From assembly GCA_021904315.1 (NCBI GenBank), contig CM038919.1:20935666-20999665 (forward strand): a stretch of DNA of 64,000 nt, read 5' to 3'. Numbering within the stretch: position 1 is the stretch's first letter; each line of letters opens with the position of its first letter. This stretch comes from Sphagnum magellanicum. Taxonomy: Eukaryota; Streptophyta; Sphagnopsida; Sphagnales; Sphagnaceae. The notes beneath the pieces are model-generated. The model saw nothing but the letters and a program-made list of their open reading frames with translations, ran no database searches and was not told the DNA's origin. This document shows positions 50,141-61,892 of this stretch, piece by piece. The position numbers and the translations under genes were made by a program.

Positions 50141-50915
50141 ATGGATCAAAGAAACAACTACTATCCTTTTTGATTATAATTATAACTACTTTGTCACAAA
50201 AATCACTATGTAGTTGTAAAGGCCATTGAGATGTCATGTGATGTTATGATTTTGCGACTATAGTTAGTATGATGACTAGTGGGTTTTTTTGGATAAATAT
50301 ATTATTATTCTTGAAATTATAATAATATGCTTCATATAAATTAAAATTAGTTAAGTAAAAATACCCTAGCTTTTACGACTAGAATAACGACTTTTAGTTT
50401 CACAACATGATGATGTGGCATTCCACATGTACAATGCCAAAACATGTTTTTTATGACTTGTCCGCTTGAATTGCAATGGGAGAAAAAACTAAAAGATGGC
50501 ATAAATGATTATAAGAATGATTATAGTTGAATTGTATAAGTCGTAAAAGACATGTTTTGGCATTGTGACGTGCTAATAAAATACTTGACTACTAGTTAAC
50601 ATGATGATTCATACATTACTTTGAATAAAATGAGGCATTTATTTGTTGGTCACTATGTTAGAAATGATGTCCAATCCTTTAATGTAGCTCTTTGCATCAA
50701 GATGTAAGTCCAAAAACTTTACCTTCACTACAACAAATCCTATCCTTTAAACCATACACAAAAATGACTATTGTCTTTTTCAATTACATTCATACCTACT
50801 TAATCATAACAATCACCAAGTAATGGCAAAAGACATCAACATGCCATATGGCATCAAGGTTTTGCAAATGTAGTCAGTATGACAACTTGTTGATATTTTT
50901 TAGCAATTATCATAT
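50141..50915. repeat. Pair of related dispersed-repeat ends
   Basis: 50145-50300 and 50740-50915 align over ~150 bp (CTACT(A/G)TC.TTTTT, ATTACAT...CTACTT, CAATCAC..AGTA, GACTA..GTATGA). The second follows CACTACAACAAATCC at ~50727. They are probably two fragments of one non-autonomous DNA transposon family; ends are not paired. Confidence 0.45.
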
Positions 50916-51479
50916 AATTTTTCAAATTTCGTTCATTAGTTAATTAGTTGCAAGAACCATCCACCTTTGTGATTAATAATGATTCAATCTCCCATGATGA
51001 TGACATGGCATGATGACAAGATGATGTGGTCCTCTTTGTCAACATCATGATTCATGAAATTGGCTTGTGCATGAATGTGAAGCCTGAACTTGGAGCTTTG
51101 AGCTTGGAATTCAAAGTTTAATGTGATTTTAATCCACCTACATGGATGATGTGTCCATAGATGAATGTTAAATTTACATGGATGAATTTCATCCATGATT
51201 GGAAAATAAATAAATTCAAAATTATTTATATTCATCTTCATTTATTGTCCAAATATTAAATATCTCAAACTTGAATGTTATTTAATAATGATGGATAATG
51301 AAATTGTGATAGTAGGGAAAAATATGATGATGGGACCAAAATCATTTTTAATATTTTGTTTAAGAAATCATTTTCATGAACAATGCTAAGCAATTCAAGA
51401 AATATTGTCATGGAATGAATGTCACCCCCCCCACCCCCCCCTTGTCCAATTGTTATTAACAACATTATATATTTACTTC
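50916..51479. other. Non-coding stretch
   Basis: Contains two runs of C at 51424-51440 and CATGATGACA-type words; nothing else seen. Confidence 0.4.
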
Positions 51480-51850
51480 ATGGAAAATTGGGGTGCTTTG
51501 AAAATAAATAATTATTTATAAAACCCTATTATCATCTATGATAGTAGGTTGTTTGAAAAAATCCAAGTAAAGTGCCTAATATTGAATTTTAATTTATTTC
51601 AAAAACCCATTATCACTAATTACATTATGTAGTTTAAAACTATTTAAAACATTCAAAACCCATTATTGTTAACAACATTGGTTAATTTTGAAAAAAGTCA
51701 TGGCATCCTTGATAAAAACAAAACCCCCATTGTTGCCAATGATAGTTATAAATAGGTTTGAAAGAAGTTGTGGCACCTTTAAAGGAGGGGAGGAAAAAAC
51801 CCATTGTTGTCAACGACATTAGGTCAATTTGCTCGAATAAAATAAAAATA
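51480..51850. repeat. Degenerate AAAACCCATTATT repeats
   Basis: The sentence AAACCC(C)ATT(A/G)T..(C/T)AA(C/T)(A/G)A(T/C)ATTAGGT recurs near 51520, 51604, 51655, 51720 and 51799 with irregular spacing of 50-85 bp. Similar GACATGGCATG words follow at 52400-52520. Confidence 0.5.
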
Positions 51851-52655
51851 ATTATTTTAAATCTTTTTGAACAACAATGACCATGGGATGGATGTTAACA
51901 TAATGATAGTAATATAATTAAGACATGTTTTAAATAATGACATTTTAAACCATAGCCATAAAATACATCTATAATGGAATTTACATTATATTATTCAACA
52001 AATGTTATGTCATATATAATTAGATTGTATGTCATAAAGGTTGAGTTAATTAAAATTATGAAAAAAAAAAATCCATAATAATTTAATGATAAAATAAAAC
52101 ATTCATCCATAATGACGATGAATGCTTACATTGATCCCCATGTTTGCTTTTAGGTTTATTAGTACAACATTCATTTTTCAATTAAATTTTTGAGTTTTAT
52201 TTACATGTGTATAAACGAAAAACATTTTACCATCCTACATTCCAATTCTAGGCTTTAGGTTCAAACTTTAGGTTCATGTGGTAGCTTTCCTCCATGATTC
52301 ATATCATTGATTTGATGAATTAATTAATTTATTAATTAGTTAAAAATATTTTTGTCCTTTATGATTAATAACAATTTAAATTTCCATGTGATAATGACAT
52401 GGCATGCCATTTGGTAACAAGGTGCCACAAATTTTCATGGCAATCCATGATTTTTTGTGAATCATAATTTTTTGTGTGTTTTGAATTTATGGCGCCAATA
52501 TTTGTCATGGCATGCCATAATTTTTTGTGTGCCATGAAGTTTTTGAAATCATGAATTCACATGCATGTGTATGTGTACTAAATAATCTATTGTTAATTTA
52601 TAATTATGACTACAATATTAATAGTCATTTTGAAAAAGGTGACACATGACTCCTT
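51851..52655. other. AT-rich non-coding stretch
   Basis: No gene. ATGGCATGCCAT palindromes near 52400 and 52505. Confidence 0.4.
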
Positions 52656-53540
52656 GACTTTTTAACTACTTAACACATAAGCTTAGGTTAACATACCTAT
52701 TAAGGTAAACTATGTGTGTAAGCTACTTAGTAAAAACCTATTTCGTAATATAGGCTACTTTGTAAGTTAGTTAACTAAACATAAGAAATTTATTACATTT
52801 AATATTTTAAATATACCTAGGATATGTTATCCTATTTATAGATTAACCTAGGTAGACTTTCCTAAGTTCCTAGCTTTAGGTTTCTTATTAAATTAACTAA
52901 AGTAGCCTCATTACAAGATATTTGATCAAATTTGTAACCATCTCAAATTTGTGGGACCAGATGTAATTAAATGTGACATAATTATCTTAAATTACTATTT
53001 GTAGCCTAATAATGCCTATGTTAACTTAGGTTAGGTTAATAAGTAGTATAGGTTGAAAAACTAGTTCATTTTAACTCAACCTAAGGAGGTTTAGGTCTAG
53101 GCTAGGTTGTAGGTAGTAGGTAAGTTCACTTAGGTCAACCCAGGGTGGCCAAGGTTAATTCAACACGAAACTTTTGAGTTGTATAACTTTTTGTTAAATA
53201 TAATTTAGTATAAAAATTGTGGTAGTGCAATGGATGAGGACTTAAACCCCAAAGTGAAGGTGAAGGGTTCAAGTCTTCATTCTTGCAACCTATGATACTT
53301 AGACCATTTGGTTTAGTTTAGGTAACCTAGTTTAAACTTCTTGGACTAGGAGTCCAATGTTTGTTTTTACTCTAAGCCACCTAGTTTAAGTTGCTTAACA
53401 TAAGTAGTTAACCAAGCTAAGTTAAGCTAGGTTGATTTTTGGCTAAACAAACTAAGTTAGGCTATTTAGCCTGGTTAGGTTAGGTTAAGTTGACTTTTGC
53501 CTATGTTAGTTACATGGGTCAAATTAGGTTAATTTTTGAT
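52656..53540 (+). repeat. CCTA-rich tracts around a tRNA-like segment
   Basis: CCTA/TAGG-rich DNA lies on both sides of a segment with A-box TAGTGCAATGG (53223-53233, full consensus match) and B-box-like GGTTCAAGTCT (53266-53276, one mismatch), 43 bp apart, followed by CTTGCAACCTATG. The plan matches the interiors of both CACTA elements, but no CACTA ends were found here. Confidence 0.55.
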
Positions 53541-54780
53541 TATGTGCAATGATTCATAATGTGTTTATAGATTTTTTAACACATCATCCATCCATCAAGG
53601 CGTTTTTTGTAACATTTAGTTGAATAAAATGATTAAGTTGAGATGACATGCACTTTACATGTCATACCAATGTTAATGATGACATGGAATTTCATTGTTA
53701 TAATTTTCAAAAATATATATAGTTGTTAAAACGATTGGGCTTTGTAACTAAATGGATGAAACAACATGGGTTTAGCAACTCATTAGTTGCTAGTTGCATA
53801 TGTCCTTCCTAATTAGTATGTAGTTGTAAAGGCTAGTTACAAAACCCAAAATGTGGTGTTATGTAAAGGTTTATAATGGTTTGATCTACCATGTGTAGAT
53901 TATAAGGTGTTGGTTTTGGTTTTGATAACCTTAATTGCGTTCATAATTTTTTAGTAATATTACTGATTTTAAAACCACCATCTAGGAAAACATCCTCAAT
54001 GAATTTTTTTCCTACTTGAACCTATGTAACTACAATTTGATGATCGATTGCTACTAAAACAAATATAGGTTCAAGTGATGATACTAAGTCAAAGATGTAA
54101 CATTTAATGTCGAATATTACCTATAACAATTGTCCCAAGTTGAGTATACTTGGTCTCCAAGATTTTTGTCTTGATATCCTTCAATATTTCTTCTAAAGTC
54201 CTTTTTGATGTCACAATATATGTGATGTCATTAGTTGTGAAAGCATTTCATCGATTTGATTATTTCCGACCAATTGATTAACATTGTAGTTTCAAACAAT
54301 TCCACCCAATTGGATTGCAATGGCTCACTTGGGGTCTTAGTTTTTTTGTCATGTTCACTACATTGTAGTTATCTTACAATTTCTAATACAAGTTGTAGTG
54401 GATTTAACTATAACAATAGGTACTACAAGTTTCACTATTACATTGATTTCTAGTGTGGTTAACAAAACATTGTAACTCACACTAAAATGTGCATTTTTTC
54501 CATAGACTACTACAAATTTTTTTTATGATTGATCAAGTATATCATTTCATACCTATTGTTGCTAATCATAATAGGCAACAAACTTGCCTTGAAAACAATG
54601 GTAAGGAAAACATTTGTCGCCTTAACTTATAAACAATTTGTTATTTCAATTTATTTTGCAAAAGACAGTTGAGGAGAAAACTTCATTCAAATACTATCAT
54701 TTCATGCATTGCCAAATACTTCATCCAATGCACCATCCATTTTAATTTAATTTTTTTCCCATATGACCAAACCCCAATTG
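53541..54780. other. Non-coding stretch
   Basis: Repeated GTTGCTAGTTGCA-like words near 53770-53840; otherwise no gene or RNA seen. Confidence 0.4.
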
Positions 54781-54920
54781 GGCACATGGTAAGGTTGACA
54801 TGGATATTTCACAACCATGTCAACCTAGGATTATGCAATGGAGGATTGACCTAACCACATTAGGCACATGGTAAGGTTGACATGATTTTTTCCCAACCAT
54901 GTCAACCTATAATTATGCAA
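54781..54920. repeat. 82-bp tandem repeat, each unit with a hairpin
   Basis: GGCACATGGTAAGGTTGACA occurs at 54781 and 54863. In unit 1 AGGTTGACATGG (54792-54803) pairs perfectly with 54815-54826; in unit 2 AGGTTGACATG (54874-54884) pairs with 54898-54908. Both are followed by ATTATGCAATGG.GGATTG. Confidence 0.85.
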
Positions 54921-55119
54921 TGGGGGATTGTGTTGCTCACAATGGAGTTTGAATCATCTCTTCATTGAATTCCATCTCATAGTCACACATAAAACATGCA
55001 CACCAATACCCGCACCTCGTGTTCCTTGATGTGCTTTCGAATCTCAAGATGTGGCAAAAGATGACACACTTGAGAGCCACACTCCTTGGGGAAGAACCAT
55101 TGTAATTTCATTGACCATG

Positions 55120-56058
55120 ATCTATTTCAATCAAACTTCTGGAAATTTGGATCAAAGTCACCATAATACTTAATCTGCAACAACAGATTTACAAATGTAT
55201 GTCAAACTTAGTATGACCATGAGAGAGCACTGTTTTCAGTAGAACTCTTCACATTGTGGCGATTCCAGTCCTTTCCTTCCCAATGATAACAAGGGGTGTG
55301 TCAAACTGTAGCCTTGCCATTTACATTAAAAAGGGTATCTTAAGGCAAAAGAAGAATTATGGAAACTCAAATATTTCACCATGCCAAAATATAATCTTCC
55401 AAAAATCCTCTTAAAGAAACCAAAATCTTTCAAGATATCATAACTCTATAACTAATCTCAAGTTTCAACACAAGCCAAAATACCATGTTTCAAAAATCCT
55501 CATATAAAAATAGACCTATCACCTAGGGGCCAAAATCCATTGAGCTGCTATACTCTAATGAATCTAAACACAATATCCTTGCTTTGGTGGGCAAGGCCAA
55601 CAAAGAGCTGGTAGATGGGTTTCCGGCTCTTTTGTCTAAATTTCTAGATAGTCATTGATGAGCCTCATGGAGAAAAATCCAAAGGGTTCTACATTGTTGC
55701 TCACAAAAAAGGAGATCACATTGGCGTGCCGACCATCTGGGCACTGTATCTATGGAATGAAATGGGGGGCTATTACCTTCTCTTTCTGCTCCTAGCTGCT
55801 CTGCCCAAGCAGTCATAGTGTAATGATCATTGACAGACATACAAATGATATTTGAGCTCCTTTCCTCTTCAAGCTCTCAGCATGCTTCAGAAAACTTGGC
55901 ACATGAGCTTTTAGAACGCACCCAGGCTGTAAAGTAAGTAAACAATGCCAGAGAGAACAAGGATCTTCTCTAGATGCAACACAAGTGCTAGCACTTGAAC
56001 GGTGAAATTGGGGAGTACTTACAGGTTGTCCAAAAAGGATGACCTCATTCTTCTTCCC
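55120..56058 (-). pseudogene. Type II peroxiredoxin (PRXIIF-like) pseudogene
   Basis: Minus-strand exon-like pieces. 56058-56023, after TTCTTGTAG and before GTAAGT: GKKNEVILFGQP. 55926-55777, after TTTACAG and before GTAATA: AHVPSFLKHAESLKRKGAQ, then a frame change, SVNDHYTMTAWAEQLGAERE. From 55174, after GTTGTTGCAG: IKYYGDFDPNFQKF, then a stop. These match, in order, the thiol peroxidase core, the SVNDP-like box and the YGDFDG box of plant mitochondrial-type peroxiredoxin II. The peroxidatic-cysteine segment is damaged: the expected V-C-S appears as V-R-S (codon CGT), with an extra base soon after and the residues before it lost at the exon edge. At least two frame breaks lie in the 150-bp exon. 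Introns are kept, so it decayed as a genomic copy and is not retroposed. Confidence 0.8.
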
Positions 56059-56505
56059 CTACAAGAAAAATAGGACCAATTAGTATAAGCAAACCACTAC
56101 AAGAAACTGAACTCAGAAAACTTCCTTTGGAATCACTGCAAGCTGCTGAATCTGTATTTTGTTGTGTTGGGTGACTAGAAAACTCCCAGAGATGGACATT
56201 TACATGCAATTACAAAGACAAGTTCTCAGACAGCCTTCAGAATGTACATCTAGATCAGGAAGCTCTGGAGAGCATTTCCTTGTGGACAGCCCTTCTCTAA
56301 GACTCCTGCACTTTGAAATGACACTCACAAGTGCACTTAGAGGTCATGAAACAACATAGTTACAACACCCTTTTTTCCCCCTAATCCAAAGCCTGCAAAA
56401 TGTGACCTAATGTGCTTTATGGATTGTTACACTAGAGGTCATGCACATTTAAAAGTCCCTGTGTGCATAAATGTTGGCTCATTATATGTTTGTGTGCCAG
56501 AACTG
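56059..56505. other. Upstream flank of the peroxiredoxin pseudogene
   Basis: More average base composition than the surroundings; may hold its first exon(s), but no frame here could be matched to the peroxiredoxin N-terminus. Confidence 0.3.
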
Positions 56506-56764
56506 CTATTGTGCAATTCTTTTTGGAATGGATTCTAGATGCTGAGTGTAAGGAAAAAAAAAGATTGGATGTACATGAGAGCTAGTGGAATATTGTTTGG
56601 ATTTCCACTAGAACTCAGATTAATGTAGGCCCAATAATGGAAACCCAAACATGAGATCCAAGTAAAACATTCCACTGGCTCTCATGTACATGATCCGAGC
56701 TTTTTTTATTATTCCCCCTTACAGTCGGGATCTAGAATCCATTCCAAAAAGAATTGCACAATAG
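56506..56764. repeat. 259-bp foldback (long hairpin)
   Basis: The outer arms 56506-56540 and 56730-56764 are perfect complements over 35 bp (starting CTATTGTGCAATTCTTTTTG). After an asymmetric bulge a second paired block follows, ATGTACATGAGAGC(T/C)AGTGGAAT at ~56570-56592 against ~56669-56691. The loop is ~76 bases. No target duplication is obvious. It may be a MITE-like element or a primary hairpin transcript such as a young microRNA precursor. Confidence 0.85.
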
Positions 56765-57046
56765 AAACACATTCCCTAAAGATCCATGCAGATTACTGGA
56801 TATCTCTCTGAATCAGCCTGCAATAAGGACCCTTTGCTTTTCCTTCAAGGTCTTCCCACAAATGGCCTTGTTGCAGTGCCCTAGCCATCCATCCATTGGA
56901 TGTATGTGATGAAGCCCATGTCCCATCCGAGCCGTTGATTTTGAAGGCTCACGCCTCCCTTCACATTCTGTGCAATTTGTCCTCTGTGCATGCAGGGTGC
57001 TGTTTTTCTAGTGTTTCCACAGGGCACATTATATGGCGTAATGCTT
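56765..57046. other. Non-coding flank before copy B
   Basis: Contains GCCATCCATCCATTGGATG-like sequence near 56882 that resembles the word before the dispersed repeat at 13247. Nothing else seen. Confidence 0.35.
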
Positions 57047-60000
57047 CGTCCCCTTAAAATGTTCCTACCAGGGTACCTGACGTATGGGCAGGGTTTTTAT
57101 TTTCAATTTTGTGATGTAGCTGAAGCAGCAATCATCCCTAAGATGATTTAGCCAGATTTGGCTATCGACTAAATATGAAAGTAGAAAAAAACCAGAATCC
57201 TTCCATGTTCTTGGCTACCTACTGGGACTTATCATAAAATCTGGCCTTTTGGAAAAACAATTTTGAAACCTGGCGAATTTGGGCCATTTTTCCCATGGAA
57301 AATGTTCCTTTGCATAGGTCAAAATTTGGCAAAATTTTGCCCAAAAAAAAAACACTGCATATGAGTGTCTCATTTTTCAAAATTCCCCTCAAGTTGTTCC
57401 ACTCTAGAAGTGTGCATCCACATATACTACAAATCTAGGCTGAGGTTTTTACATACATAAATAAGGTTTCTGGGTAAGTTCCAGTTGTAATCGGCTTGTT
57501 TTTGTGGGTCAATTTTTGCCCAATTTCAGCCAGTATTCTTTTTTTCAATTTTGTAGTTTCAGAGCTTTGGTGAAAATTTTCAAACTTTCAGTAAAATTAG
57601 CTGAATTTAGACTAAAAAACAGATTTTTCCAAAAAAAATCGCTGATTTCAACCTCAAAAGCATGTTTTCACCATATAGATAGGAATTTTTTTGTGAAATA
57701 TTGCTCAAATTTAGGACCCATATTCACCTAAAACTTAGATGCATGAAGGTTTAGTTGCAACTTGATTAGGAGGATGATCTCCTATTTCATTTTATTAATA
57801 ATTATAACTTTTAAAATTTAGTTTTCTTTAGTCAAAAAATCTTTGCATTAAAAGTTGTTGCCCTTGCACTTGTACAAGTTAAATCCAAAGTGTCTCTTAA
57901 AGGAAAACCCAATTGTTGTCTTGTTCAGACGTCTCACATTCCAAGAGAAACTGTGATGGAACCCTCAGTGAGGTTATGACCCTGAGCCTTCTTGTTCTTC
58001 AAATCCTTAAGCTTCAAGTTTTGAAATAAGACTTTTATTAAAAAATCAGTTTGGAGTCTAGTTTGGATCTTGTTTTTGGTTTTAAGTAGATTGCTATCAC
58101 AATTATTTGAAAAAAAGTGAATTCATTTTCAATAGATCACATTGTAAATATATATTTATCTCAACAATTTTGCCCATTCATGAGTTTGCAACATTGCACA
58201 ATCACAATCTCACAACTAATTTTTAGAACAATGACATACAATAATTAAAACTTTCATAATTCTGCAAATTCATTTTTCAAATCGAGAATAATTGGAATGT
58301 TTTTGGAAATTCATGTTGATGGCATATAGAACCAGAATTCCATGATTTTTGCACCTTGGGTTCTTGGAGAGGAGGCCTATGGGTGTGAGAAATTTCAGCC
58401 CATTTGGAGATGGAGTTTTGAAGGGTTTTTCAAAGGTGGAAGCAAGTTGTGTGCACAAAATCAGTTTTTATTATATTTTGGGCAGCTTAACACTTGTGCC
58501 GATAAGCACTAGTACATGTAACTCACAAGTGGTGGGAATGTCATGCCATCAACACTGCTAGAATGTTGTGTTACCAACTTTTGATTGTTTCGCTTAAATG
58601 TTTTGTTGTAATTTTTGGGCTGAAATTTCAAAAGTGGGAATTCATTTTGTATGAAAAAGTTCAATCTCTTTTTGTATTGTATTGGGGGCACTTGTTTCTT
58701 GACTTGTTTGCGAGAGTATAAGTGTGGGATATGTGAGGCTGTTGTTCCATAACAAGTTTGCAAAACACAAATTTCAAACACAATGTGTGTACCTTGCTAA
58801 ATGCCATCATGAGTTTGTGAAACACAAATAATATGACAAATTTGGGTTTACCAAACAAGCCCAATTTGTCTATTTTTTCCATTAAACCACAAATCCCTAA
58901 GAGTGCAAAAAGAAGATTGGGAATTAGTAGGAAAGGTTAGGTTGGATTTGATTTTGGTGTTGTGTACATTTTAAAATTTGATCACCAAAGTCTTCTATTG
59001 ATTATTGTGGTTGTGAAATTGCGTTGATTGCCAATAAACCACAATTGTCATGTTCAATTGTTTGTCCCTATGAAGTTGTTCTTAGTGGATGCAAGTGCCT
59101 TATTTAGTTAAAAACCCTATAGGTTCAACATCCTTTAAAAATTAAGGTTTGGACAACAAAATTTAGGGTTGGTTTGGGGTACCTAGGGTTATCAATTTAG
59201 TAGGCATCATGGAGGTGCTATGAACTTCAAAATGAGGTTGTTATTTGGAACGTAAGCAATGTTAATGGGTTTATAAAACAAGGGGTGTAATTCCAACCAT
59301 TGACATCATCAACATCTTCAAGGGAATTTAGGTCAAATTTTGAGGAATAGGTTACATCACATGTAACATTTGTTGCCCCACTACTACGGATGAATGCATG
59401 GAGCCACCAAGGAGTTGCATTAGTTTTCCAATGCAATTGGCACCATTGAATTCAACAAGCACTATATCCAAATTTTTTATACATATTGTGATATACAACA
59501 AATGTGTAATTCCCATATGTTTACACAAGCAAGCCCCAAAACTAGTACAAAAACATGTCCCTCAACAACATACATAGGGACCACCACCTATTTTCAATCT
59601 TATTATGGAGTTCTTTCTTGTTTTGTGAAGAAATTACAAAGGGGTATGCATGAAGAAATAATGGAATTTATAGGTTATTGAACGTAAACCCCATGAAAGT
59701 TTACAAAAGGCTTATATTTGAATGAAGAGGTTGATTAACACAACTGAAGGGGTCACAAAAGCACTAGTAATCTAATTTTGGTATGGAATTAATTTGGACC
59801 ACAAATTGAAAAAAATCGTGTAGAACCACTTTGTTGCAACTAGCTCATTTAACATTGGCAAATGTGTTCATTTTGGTGAAATGAATCAAATGAAACATGT
59901 TGAAATAGCAAGTGGTGGCTTTTGGGTTTCTTAAGGATAATCTAAGGAGCCTACCAACTCAAAGTTACTAACAAACATCCCAACAACATGGGCAAGAAAA

Positions 60001-60991
60001 AAAGAATGTTATGCAAATGCCCAAAGGACCATTGAAAGGCTTTCAGACATCATCACATGTGCTTTCATTTATGAGCTAACTAAAAATAAAGGCTCAATGT
60101 TGGTCTTGTGGAAAGGCCCATGCCAAAAATGATTAGTCCCAAAAAAGCAAGGGGCAAAATCAAATCCCATTTGTTCAATTGCAATGGGATTATTGTGGGA
60201 AATAGGGTCACAACATGGATCATTGTTATGACCCACATCTCAAATTACACCCCAAGGCAACAATGGAAGTTGAGGTTATGAAGTTGTAATTTCCAAAGGC
60301 AAAGGAAGGCAAGGACAAAGGACAAGGTCCAACCCTAAGTCAGGGCCTTGGAGGTCATATAAAACAAAAAATGGTGGACAAAATTATTCAGTTAGAATAA
60401 CAATTAGTTGCTTTTGAAATTATAATTCTACATCCATAGGGCAATGGAAACCTATCTAACTTGATATTAATTATTATGAAATTTCACATCATGTGTGCAT
60501 TAATTATTTTTCAAAAGGCAATACAAAAACAACACATCAACAAAGAAGGTCAAAGTTAAAAAAAAACAAATCAAATTTTTTTATTCCTTTACAAGGGAGG
60601 GAGTTGACATATATCCATGTTGTCCAATTATTAGTTCTATGCGAGGTGAGAAAAATGGAGCCATTTTGGTATTTCTTCAAAAGATAAAAGTAAAATCTTG
60701 TAACGAATTGCACACAAAATAGACATATAATGTTTCAAAATGAGACATATTAGATCTTATGATTTGATTGGTATGCAAAATTATCATTTGCTATCAATTC
60801 TACCTAGGTTCCCTAATATTTCCCTAGCTTTTAGTGCCCATGAACTAGGCATCAATGGCCCTTTTTGCCAAGTCATGTGCCTTCACCAAACTTCTCCTTC
60901 TGGGTTTTTCCAAGGGAAAGCTTGCATGGCTGAATTAGTTGATGACAACTTGTTGTCTACCTTATAATTGATTATGTAAAGGAATGCCTTA

Positions 60992-61790
60992 TGTCGCAAC
61001 CCCACTTTGGGATAGGTGTGAGGATGAAACTCGCACCCCCAAAAGTGGGAAGTTGGAGTCCTCCGGGACTCTCAAAAACTTAGAGCTCGAATTCAAGGGT
61101 CAAAACACCTTGCATTGAAGTGTTCTTCATATCAATGGAAAGGTCTTGAAGTGTAGATGCCCAAAATGGCCTCGCATGTGCCATATGGACATTTGCAGCC
61201 CAAGTTATGGGCAAAAAAAGGGCTGGAAGTCAAACTGACAGTTTGACTCCCAACCTCTTCTTGACGTTTGCTGAAAGAGTGCGACATGACGTTGGAAAGC
61301 TCTCGAGGAGAGTTACAAGTTTGGTTTAGACCTCACTCCAATCAGAGGTCAGAGCCGAAAGATATGAGCTCCCAAAGTCCCAAGACTCCAACTCGAGATA
61401 GTTTCGGGACTCTTCCTTGGGGGTCCTGGGAAAAAAAACCATTTGAATGTAGCCTCCAATGAGAGCTGCAGAGAATATTATATGGGGGAAGGTCGTGGCT
61501 TCCCTCGAGTCCGGGCCGTGGTGAATCAAGTGAGTCCAAGTGCCCGTGGCTTATCCCAACACCCAAGGGTGTTCCCGAATGTGAAATAATCCTCTTGTGG
61601 TTGGTTTTGGATGCAGATTCGAGTGAGATAATGCTTGTCCCTTTCCCTAGTCTAATCCCTGGACTTCCAGCTCACCTCTTTACCCTCTTTTAGAACTGGA
61701 AGTCGGGAGTGGCCCTCAAGTCCCAACTTTCCACAATTCAACGTATTTGGACCCTCAAGTGGGTCTAGCAAGGGACTTAAGAGTGCATCA
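60992..61790 (+). mobile_element. Solo LTR with perfect 5-bp target duplication
   Basis: 799 bp from TGTCGCAACCCC to GAGTGCATCA, flanked by CCTTA at 60987-60991 and 61791-61795. Copy A has the empty site (CCTGA at 3881-3885). TG...CA ends plus a 5-bp duplication are typical of LTR retrotransposons; with no internal region, it is a solo LTR left by recombination. ATATTATATG near 61470 may be its TATA box. Frames inside it are not genes. Confidence 0.93.
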
Positions 61791-61892
61791 CCTTAAGTGG
61801 AGGGTATTTTAATTTGAAGCCTTGACACCAAGGGTGTTAGCATGAAGCCCATGGTTGATAATAATCAAATTTCCACAAAAATCCAATAAAAG

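Noticed and set aside
56094-56108. CACTACAAGAAACTG as a CACTA terminus within the peroxiredoxin pseudogene
   Set aside because: It overlaps intron sequence of the pseudogene and no partner end or target duplication is seen.
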